From Datisca glomerata (taxonomy: Eukaryota > Streptophyta > Magnoliopsida > Cucurbitales > Datiscaceae): a stretch of 64,000 nucleotides of DNA. The DNA is taken from NCBI GenBank assembly GCA_003255025.1, contig QANY01013583.1:1667194-1731193 (forward strand). Direction: 5' to 3'. Below are positions 56,301-64,000 of this stretch, piece by piece (position 1 is the first letter of the stretch; every line of letters starts with the position of its first letter). The notes below the pieces were generated by a model. That model did not search any database. It was not told where the DNA came from and was given only the letters and a program-made list of their open reading frames with translations. A program made the position numbers and the translations under genes.

Positions 56301-56531
56301 TAATGAAAAATGCTATAAAAGACCTATGATAGAATTATAAAACGCTATGAAAAGAGTTTGATAGCGTTTAAAAAATGCTATAAAAGCTTTTGATAATATT
56401 TAAAAAACATTATCGTAGGCTTCTTATAGCATTTAAAAAATATTATCATATGTAGCGGACTTTTAATAACATCGGTATAAACCCCATTATAGCGTTTTTT
56501 GATGGCTATTGTAGCCTTTTTTGTTGTAGTG
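53346..56531. mobile_element. CACTA-type transposon, 3186 bp, with ATG target duplication
   Basis: The left end CACTACAAAAATATTTTC and the right end ...TTTGTTGTAGTG are inverted over CACTACAA. The flanking 3-bp duplications ATG (53343-53345 and 56532-56534) are exact. Subterminal words such as AACGCTAT and TTTAAAAAATGCTA are repeated at the right. The last 500 bp match the end of the 21223-25519 element. Inside are a CTCT-rich leader-like block and several short exon-like frames but no recognised transposase, so it needs help to move. Confidence 0.9.
54412..54605. repeat. ~83-bp tandem repeat inside the CACTA element
   Basis: TCATTCTCTAACCTTTTACC starts at 54414, 54497 and 54579 (with small changes), giving two full copies and a part. 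The unit also contains GTAGGTGGAAGA and ATGCATATGGTATTTGA. Confidence 0.85.
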
Positions 56532-56534
56532 ATG

Positions 56535-57025
56535 ACTGCATGTTTTACCCTTCCCACATTGAGAGCAGAGACCACTTGTTTTTTTATTGCTCATTTTTTT
56601 TAGTGTGTGGACTGCCATCACTCAATCTTGTGATCTCACTTGTCCTTACTCAAGGTGGGATCAAAACATTGAGTAGCTGGGTAACACTACTAAACAGAAG
56701 GACGTTAGAAGCTTTATTCTTAAAATTGCTTTCAATTACTTTATATATAATATCTGGATTGAGAGAAATTTTAGGCTCTTTAAGGGTAAGGTTAGAGAGA
56801 AGGTCAGTATTTTGAGATTTATCATTAACTCTGTTAGAGATACACTATGAACCATCACCCCATCCCTGATTCTCCTGTCAATAGATGGCTTTTGGTCAAG
56901 TGAAACCTCCATCTCCATTTGCTTAAGAATCCTCCTTGAGGTTGGTGTGTTTTGAGGGTTTTGTTCACTTTGCCTTGGTCCTATCCCTGGCTTTGCCTTG
57001 TTTGTAATTATTCTTATTATTAATA
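56535..57025 (+). pseudogene. LINE zinc-binding tail, second part, and 3' end
   Basis: It resumes with DCMFYPSHIESRDHLFFYCS, the Cys..HIESRDHLFF.C pattern of the RT zinc-binding domain. Removing the CACTA element makes MDINHDCMFYPSHIESRDHL continuous. Downstream frames (to about 56815) and an AT-rich tail near 57000 complete the LINE 3' end. A stop in the tail and earlier frameshifts show it is dead. Confidence 0.8.
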
Positions 57026-57026
57026 T

Positions 57027-57600
57027 ATTTGACTTGTTATAGAAATACCGGTGTGGAATAAAAGCAAAAACCCCACTTTTGAAACCACACCTCAACACTT
57101 TCGAAGTACCTCCATCACCAAAAAGTCTAATTGAAAGGAGATTGCAAATGAACCCATGCAAAATAAAATCTACTGTCGAAGAACCACCAAATTTATAGAT
57201 CTGAGACTGAGACATGACAGAATGAAAACTAGAGAAAATGGAAATAAAACCCTCTTCCAAACAAGGAGGAAAACTTCCATAGATATGAAACTATAGATGA
57301 AGACCAACAAGGATTAAGATCTTGATAACAACAAATGAAAAAGGAGAGAGTGGAGTGAAGAGAAGGAAGATGGAAAAGAGAAAACAACATGGGATAAACT
57401 GAAAGGGTTTAGAGAGCAAAAAAAAGGAGACAAAAACCTGGAAAGAGAGAAGAAGAAAAGAAAATGAAGAAGAGAGGAAAATAGAAGAGATGAAGAGGGA
57501 GAGGGGTTTATGGAGAGTGCTATGTTTTAAAGGCGTGGAGGACGTTAGGTTAGAGAGGAAGGGGAGTAGGAGTGGCTTAGGGTTCTTTTTCTTTTTAACT
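57027..57600 (-). other. Possible minus-strand retroelement remnant
   Basis: A stretch at 57030-57093 (reverse complement TGTTGAGGTGTGG..TTCAAAAGTGGG) resembles the start of the LTR at 48761. The 174-codon minus frame at 56736-57260 crosses it, but I recognise no domain. From 57330 the plus strand is purine-rich (AGAGAAGAAG...). Confidence 0.3.
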
Positions 57601-58114
57601 GGAGATTATAAGCTATAATTAGGCTTGTTGTCATCACGATTCATTGTAACATAACGATATAATTTAAGGTCTTACTTCAACGCACACTAGTTAGATGATA
57701 CTTGATAGTAATAATATGTTTTAAGCAAATTGAATACAAGAAAAAAATTAACAACTAATAATGAATTATATATAGGTGCAATAATCATACAAATTTTAGA
57801 CTTGATGAGATTATTTAATAAAAATATTCAAATTAAGAGAGAAAAATATTAAATTAATGTGTATTACTTTTCATTAAAAGATGGTGACAAAAGATATATC
57901 ATCAAACTCATATACTTTTATTTTATTAATATCCCAGAATTATGAATAAACTTGTTAGATTCATAAAAGAAGAAACGAAGGCCAATATATAATAAATGAA
58001 TTCCATATTTTAGAAATTAAGAAATTTATGTATTTGATTTTCTTTACTGCTAACTATATGTAAATTAGAATTTAGTATAATCTATTTATATATTTATACA
58101 TATATCTCTACTAT
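57601..58114. other. AT-rich spacer
   Basis: Nothing was recognised apart from AT-rich sequence leading to the Helitron start. Confidence 0.45.
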
Positions 58115-58872
58115 ATTAAAAAGTGTCTGAATGGAGAAACTTTTGAATTCCTTTTTTACCCTTTAAACCCCATTAGTATAGTATATATTAAAATTTTTGG
58201 TTATTTAATACATTTATATTTCTATTCACTAATTATTCATTTACTAATACTTTCTAATTTTAGTATTTTATATTAATATGTTATAGAAATATGAAGGATC
58301 ATGATATTATTTTAGCGATATTATATAATGAACATTCTTTTAATCAATAACAATGAGATATTGTCTATTTGTGATTTTTTTATACGTTGATATATGATGT
58401 ATACACTTTAGTATTTGTTCACATTTTTTTAGTTTGACAATAAGTGTAATAATTTTTAATATTTTTTATCTGTAGTAAAATAGTTTATACTATTCAATTT
58501 TCTCTTCTATTTCATTAGTTTTTTCATCTCATCTTAGGATATACATTTGTTAGGATTATGCATTCTTAATTTTAAAAATTATTATAGATAATTTATCATC
58601 TCCAAGTGTATACGACTTATTAAAATTTTCTTCTATCTATAATAGTTAGTTATAAATATATCGTCTACAAGTGATGTATGACAAATTCAATTTCTTTATA
58701 TTTCCAATAGTTTAATTGTAAGTATAAAAAAATAGTACTTTTTCTATTATTATTTTCATTTTATTTTAGATTTAAATTTTTTTTAAAAACTAATGTATTT
58801 ATTACAACATTAATATTAATTTTAAAACATATTTTATAATCTGAAATAATTCGCACGTGTTTTTTTACTAGT
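58115..58872 (+). mobile_element. Non-autonomous Helitron, 758 bp
   Basis: It starts TCTCTACTATATTAAAAAG, ends TTTTTTTACTAGT (CTAGT terminus), and lies between A and T (ATATA|TC...AGT|TATA). Helitrons insert in AT without duplicating it. Just before the end is CGCACGTG, a small GC-rich palindrome where these elements carry a hairpin. It has no Rep/helicase. Confidence 0.75.
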
Positions 58873-59000
58873 TATATTAAAAGAGGTTTAAAGGAGATAA
58901 AATTTTGATTTCCCCTTTGACTCTTTAAGCCCTTTTTTTTAAAATATCAAACAAATGAGATATTTTATCAATTTTTCATTTGCTTTATTTACATAATAAG
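58873..59000 (+). mobile_element. Partial second Helitron 5' end in tandem
   Basis: Immediately after the first Helitron, TATATTAAAAGAGGTTTAAAGG...TTTGACTCTTTAAGCCC mirrors the start of the first element (TATATTAAAAAGTGTCTGAATGG...CCCTTTAAACCCC). No clear 3' end was found, so only a 5' part is claimed. Confidence 0.5.
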
Positions 59001-60277
59001 TTTTATAAATAGTTTACAAATTAATTATATTTAATAACCTTGTGTAATTAGAAATGCGAGTAATATTCGTAAAGACTAATTTTAAGAACTTTTATCTGCA
59101 CGAAATAATTTTTTTTAGTTTCATATTTCTTTGTTATTGATTTGTAAAATTTATATTATGTAATAATTTATGTTATTAGCAACATGAAAATTTATATAAA
59201 TGAATTTAAAATAGATATTAGTATATTTTTCAACAATCTGTTAACGATGTGATAAAGTAAGAATCTTATTTTTTTAAAACTACATATATAGCATGTGACG
59301 ATTCTCCTTCAAATACCTCTTTTTAAGTTATCTCATATATTGTTTTTACTTCTTATATTTTCACTTCCATCTTCATAGCAAATTGTGATTGAAAATGAAT
59401 TAGTTACGTTGTGTCCTTTTTATTTTTAATTTCCTAAATTGATTGCTCAGTGAAAACACAGTATTGACAAAACAAGTTGACCTTTTATAACCACATAATT
59501 TATGTTTAGATGCAATTGCACATATTGAAAAACTAGTACCCTCGAGTGAGGGATAATTATGAATCAAATAACCTATGTATCCAGAAGTTGGCAACCAAAC
59601 ATGGCATTGTTAGGATTCCAAGAATATTATCTGTGATACATCTACACCAAACACACACCCCAAATATTCCAAATTGTCCCGCATCACTAATCAACATTTT
59701 TCAAATCCAACGATAATATATGAGAAACTAATAAATAAATTTATAACATTATCTATAGTAGTGTATCATATCATACTCAAGTGTTGCCCAAATACAATCC
59801 TTAACATACACGACATCTTACTTTCGCTCACATTCATATTGTAACAATTTGAATCCGTAAATCATATTTACATTACTTGGTATCAAATTAACCACCCCAC
59901 GATAGGCCATTAGGCGTGAGGATTTTGATCATTAACATTATCCCAGCTCGTGTATTTCTTAAGACTTACACTACTGAAAACATGATCATCAATATATAAC
60001 TACCTATCTACAGTTAACAATACAAATATATAATAAAACAAGCGCTATTATTTTATATAGGGAGAGGAACATTGTTTTAGTAACAAAATAGATACACATC
60101 TCCATACAAATTGTAAGCATGTAGAGGTAAGATTGGCCTCCGAACAAATTTCATATGTCTGAAATCGAAAAACCTCAACTAAAGCAGCCAAACTACAGAA
60201 TGTTGCTTCATAATGTAGCATGTGCACACAAAATACAAATCATTCATTAGAAGAAGAGAGGCGAATATTGCATTAAC
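59001..60277. other. AT-rich DNA downstream of the phytosulfokine gene
   Basis: No gene was recognised. The final part next to 60277 would hold the 3' untranslated region of the minus-strand phytosulfokine gene. Confidence 0.4.
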
Positions 60278-60656
60278 TTAAGGAAGAGACTGCGTGTAGA
60301 TATAATCTTCATGTTCCAAAACATGCGTTTCTGACCTCTCTTCTGATCTCTTTCTACATTCAAAGTCTTCTTTTCTACACTCCGCATCCTGCATAGTAAC
60401 GACAATTAATATTTATCACACTAAAAAGATTGCGAGTTCAAATTATATTTTTTTAAATAGAGAAAATGACAAAAGAAAAATAATAGAATCATCATTTATA
60501 CATTCCAATTCTAGAGAGAGAAAGAGAGAGACTCACCAATCGGAAAGAGCTTTCAGAACCAGACCCTACAACTAGTTCATTGGATGGCATATTCCCATGA
60601 ACTAGTGCCAAATAGAAGAAGAAAACTAAAACGAGAACGTTTCTTGGGAATCTCAT
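60278..60656 (-). CDS. PSK: Phytosulfokine precursor (PSK), two exons, 76 aa
   Basis: PSK precursors are secreted and cut to the pentapeptide YIYTQ. It is tyrosine-sulfated in the Golgi, perceived by PSKR receptor kinases, and promotes cell growth. Minus-strand exon 1 (60537-60656, 40 codons) starts MRFPRNVLVLVFFFYLALVH, a hydrophobic signal peptide cleaved probably near residue 21. Exon 2 (60278-60388) reads DAECRKEDFECRKRSEERSE and THVLEHEDYIYTQSLP, then stop. The GT-AG intron is 60389-60536, phase 0. The Cys..Glu..Cys spacing, the basic/acidic linker and DYIYTQ followed by a short tail are the family signature. An aspartate precedes the first Tyr, as required for tyrosine sulfation. The precursor is at the short end of the family range. 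Because it is so short, generic frame-finding misses it. No breaks are seen. Confidence 0.92.
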
Positions 60657-61277
60657 GTAGTGTAGTATTTAGCTACTTAGTTTGCTAAGCTTTCGTCTGA
60701 AACGACATGTATAGAGAGAAGCTCACAACAATTACTAATATATAATCAAGAAGCTCAAATTAAGAGTAGAAGAAGAAGACAAAAATACCAGCTAAAGATC
60801 TTCAGCAAGTGCTCAATATATTTCTCTTTATATATACGAATTCTAATTAATTAATATCCTATCTTTTTATAACCACAGATTAATATATTAATTAATTAGT
60901 TTTGTGGGTTAATTGGATGTTTGCTTTTGGCCTGTCTGCTGATTCCTTAGCAATAAGCTCGAGCATCAAGGGAAATGGGTTGGCTTTGTTTGGTGTCTTT
61001 CTCATAAAAAATAATCAATGAAGAAGGAACAAGGGAAGTGTGAAGAGACAGTGCAAAGAAAGTACTGTTTGTCACTATGGGTTCGTCTCTGAGATTCCTT
61101 TACCGCTGTCACAGTGTCATTGCGTCATATGGTCTAGTTTTTATTTTGTAAGTTTACAGGGAAACTCGAGAAAGGTCCCATATAAACGTGATCTGGAAAA
61201 TTCAGTCAGGATTTTTATAATTTGGGATTGTAGTGAATTTTAATTAAAATTTTACTGAGTATACTAATTGTTACAGG
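60657..61277 (-). promoter_or_regulatory. Phytosulfokine gene promoter region
   Basis: On the minus strand the reverse complement of 60820-60840 reads GTATATATAAAGAG, a good TATA box about 170 bp upstream of the start codon. The region then meets the gypsy LTR at 61278. Some AT-rich repeats lie at 60840-60900. Confidence 0.5.
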
Positions 61278-62004
61278 TGTTCTCTGACTACTAGTGATAT
61301 GACGTCGTACGTCACACTTCACTGGGAAGCTTACGTTAGGAGAAGGCTTTAAGGCCCGACCACCTAGAAGGAGGGAGCCGACCTTGCCTAGTCGGATCCC
61401 AAGAAGCTCGGGTTACACCGACTCGAGCAGATGAAGGGCAGCAAGAATAAAGTCCGTGAAAAGAACTCGGTCAACTCTCTGTGTCAGTATCACCATTGCC
61501 CGCCAAAAGTAACATTTCACATAGTGTCCTCTCGCTTGGCCCGAATGACCAACGGGTCCAATCGTTATGATGAGGCGTCAAATCAGCCTTCGTTCAGTCA
61601 TTTCAAAAATAAATCAAGATTTAATAACCATCACTTTATGTTAGCTCAAGAGACAACGACATTAAAGACCGTCTTTCATCCATCCAATCAATGGCAGTTG
61701 TCGCGTCATGAAATGCTTTTCTTACACGCTCCCGAGACTTCTTCGACACACTTTCCCCCGTGAGGCTCCAAGTATAAATACCCTCATCCACTCCAGAAGA
61801 AGGTAAGCAACTCTCCCATTAGGAAAACTCTGTCAAATTTTACCAGGATACTATCTTAGGCATTGGAGACCCTTAGACGAGGAATTCACCCATCGGTTCT
61901 CTGTGTTCTTTGGGTTTATTATTTTGTTTTGCAGTTTTCTAGGTTGGAAGGATTCCTAGTCTCCAGGGGAGAGCACGTGTGTTGTTGAGAGATTTTTGCC
62001 ATCA
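61278..62004 (+). repeat. 5' LTR of a Ty3/gypsy element
   Basis: It begins TGTTCTCTGACTAC and ends TTGCCATCA (TG...CA, 727 bp). Inside is GTATAAATACCC (about 61771), a good TATA box followed by a likely transcription start. It is followed by CTGTTGGCGCTGTTGTGGG, a diverged primer site. The higher GC content (GAGGCCG-like and CCGACTCGAG words) differs from the AT-rich surroundings. Confidence 0.7.
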
Positions 62005-62842
62005 ACTGTTGGCGCTGTTGTGGGAAACATTGTTCCACCATAATGAGAAAATGAGTCTGACGTCCTCATTCCACTTCGACGAGGTCCAGGAAGAGAGGGG
62101 GGACCCACCTTCCTCCTCGTTGTGAGGAGGACTTCTTGCCGCTATAGCGATCAAACAATGAGAGAAGAAGGATATGGTGGTCATGCCCTCTAAGATGACC
62201 AAGAGGAGGAGGAAGGACATGCTAGTCCTCATCCAAATCGTAGCAACCTCTTACATAGAAATTATCCTCCCCCACAACTGAAAGGCTCGATGGCGGAGTC
62301 ATCACGTGCTCGAAGAATTACAGGAGAAAACCACCCGGGAAGGGGCTAAACGACACCCTGACTTGGAGAACCTGCAACCTCTTAAGGAAATTAGGACCAA
62401 AGTGAAGTCAGGCTTTGGATGGTCAAGCTTATGCTTAATGGTGGAGGCACTGGTTGGAATCTGCTAAAGAATGCAAAAGAAGGATATGTGTAATGAGAAT
62501 GGTTCTAAAGGAGGACACCACGTTAAACGATCCCCTAGTGTATTTATGGTCACCCACAATACAACTAGATGAAAGAGGAGAATGGGATTGCCGAAGAACA
62601 AATGAAGGCAAAGAATTTTGAAGAATCTTTAGGAGATAATTTGTGGGCGGTCGTGGAAAATGGAGGGAAACATTGATAGGCCACCCTTAGCGAGGCAATT
62701 GTTTGGCCCCTGTTTAACATCTCGATATCCTTTTGGCCACCAACAATTTTACGGAGCTGCCGCACAAATGAAAAGCCGCGGTAGGTAGATAAACGGGTTT
62801 GGTATCATCCATAGTTGAAATACAGGCCCTAATAGAACATGA
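62005..62842 (+). pseudogene. Leader and decayed gag of the gypsy element
   Basis: After the primer site, ATG at 62050 opens MSLTSSFHFDEVQEERGDPP and stops after about 25 codons. Later frames (DLENLQPLKEIRTKVKSGF and the like) are Gag-like in charge but lack a clear domain. At 62843 an LTR of a different family interrupts it. Confidence 0.5.
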
Positions 62843-64000
62843 TGTCAGAATTATGTCCATAGATTAGAGTATAATAACTATTTATGAGTATTTAGTTATT
62901 TCTCAGATTTATACTATTAAATTTAATGAATAAATAAAAGTTTTCCTTGAATTAAAGTGTGTTTATAATTTACTCAAGTCCTGAAACTATTATCAACGTA
63001 AAAGGAGTAAAGACAGAGGAGTCTTCTAGACAAACTCTTCTGAAATAGTTCAGAACGTTATTCGCAGTTTTAGGATCGACTGGGCAATCGAATCCAATTA
63101 CGACTGTTAGGTTGAATCATTTGATGTTAATCTTAGGAATGGGAGTGGAGACTCAAACGGTTAACCAAGACATTTTATGGAATATGTTGAATAGACTGGT
63201 AACAAAATAGTTTAGAGAAAAAAATTGTTTACCTAGCTCTAAATTTAATTGTTACACCTTAAGGGTATTTTCATAATTACCTTAATCCTAAGGTGAGTAC
63301 GTAGCTTAACTTAGGTACTTTTGATCTTTGAGATGTCAAATGGGTGGGTTCGAACTGACAGACAATATATCGACTGTTGGGATCACAAATAAACTATGTT
63401 AGAGTTACGAGATTCACAGATATGAAAATTCATGGTTGGATTGTGAAAGCAACAATATCACCTTATTCTTTATTGATAGGTGTGTGAAATAAATAAATCG
63501 GGCCTGGTATTCAATGAATTGATTCATTAATTAAGACTGTGAATTATACGAGACAATTCATTATTATGTCTATCTTATTCACATTCAATAAATGAGTTAA
63601 GAAAATAATAACAAGAGTGTGTAAAATAATAATTTTACATCCCCGCTCTTGTTATTGATATTCAAGATAGATAATATGTTAAAATATTCTTTGGACCATG
63701 AAATAAAAGAGTTTATTTACACCAACAGAAAATGTAGTGCGCATGAATCGATAATTGATTCGGCATCGAACCTATAGTGGAGTCATATGATGTCAGGATT
63801 AGATAAGTCAGAAATTTATAAAGACAAATTCGTCGGGTATTTAAATCTTATATTTTATTCATGTGGGTCCATTCGGTTTCAGGGATAACTCATGAGAACA
63901 TAAATAGAAGTAACGATATCAGTTGGACCAAAATATATTTTGGTGCCAAGATGTATTTCCTAAACACATATGTGATGGGTGTTCTCACTTAATTAGTAAA
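62843..64000 (+). mobile_element. LTR of the 1.8-kb family, truncated by the window edge
   Basis: It starts TGTCAGAATTATGTCC and matches the reverse complement of 16980-17989 over its whole visible length (for example TATTTAGTTATTTCTCAGA, and TTTGGTGCCAAGATG at the right). Whether it is a solo LTR or the first LTR of a full element cannot be told, because the right end lies outside the window. Confidence 0.8.

Noticed and set aside
56736..57260. 174-codon minus-strand frame as a gene
   Set aside because: It overlaps LINE 3' sequence and an LTR-like stretch; no domain was recognised.

Overview
The window is plant nuclear DNA. It is AT-rich and the genes have many GT-AG introns. It holds cellular genes found only in plants (a phytosulfokine precursor, a CPR5 homologue, a HIT4 homologue) set among nested, decayed retrotransposons and DNA transposons. 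The genes and the Tat, chromovirus, MULE, CACTA and LINE families point to a core eudicot. I cannot name the species. No bacterial, organellar or viral genes were recognised.

Three host genes stand out, all on the minus strand. (1) Positions 1-2279: the 5' six exons of a HEAT INTOLERANT 4 (HIT4)-like gene. Its reading frame runs into a GA/GATA microsatellite at the window edge. (2) Positions 30942-35058: a five-exon CPR5 gene, about 594 aa with five membrane segments and a nuclear localisation signal. One intron appears to use a GC donor. (3) Positions 60278-60656: a two-exon phytosulfokine precursor of 76 aa ending in the YIYTQ peptide. A decayed FAR1/FHY3-like (FRS) gene lies at 39950-44060, split by a solo LTR.

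The rest is mobile or repetitive DNA. From 2627 to 9177 there is a Mutator-like element with diverged terminal inverted repeats. It carries a DUF1985 plus Ulp1-peptidase gene (the Kaonashi type of captured gene), and its non-coding parts hold arrays of a 9-bp motif (CTACACGAT/ATCGTGTAG) in alternating orientation. The same motif reappears at 35640-36560 with no gene, beside a large inverted duplication. From 9230 to 11880 lies a roughly 380-bp tandem array. From 13417 to 21060 lies a decayed Tat-lineage Ty3/gypsy element. A 1.8-kb solo LTR and a 394-bp hAT-like element have inserted in it; removing either one rejoins the reading frame. From 21110 to 29566 is a chromovirus-like gypsy that has lost RT, RNase H and integrase. 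A 4.3-kb CACTA element sits exactly at the edge of its first LTR.

Further right come a LINE RNase H relic (38290-39130), a 2.17-kb copia-like solo LTR (40078-42243), a 1.25-kb long-TIR MULE (44290-45535), opposing copia fragments (48170-51185), a LINE split by a 3.2-kb CACTA element with an ATG target duplication (52406-57025), a 758-bp Helitron (58115-58872), and a gypsy 5' LTR with its leader (61278-62842). The last item is truncated by another copy of the 1.8-kb LTR family, which runs off the right edge.

The cellular genes do not form a pathway. The clearest shared theme is layered insertion: in four places the target-site duplication and the restored reading frame together give the order of events. 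All identifications come from reading translations and motifs by eye; no database search was run.
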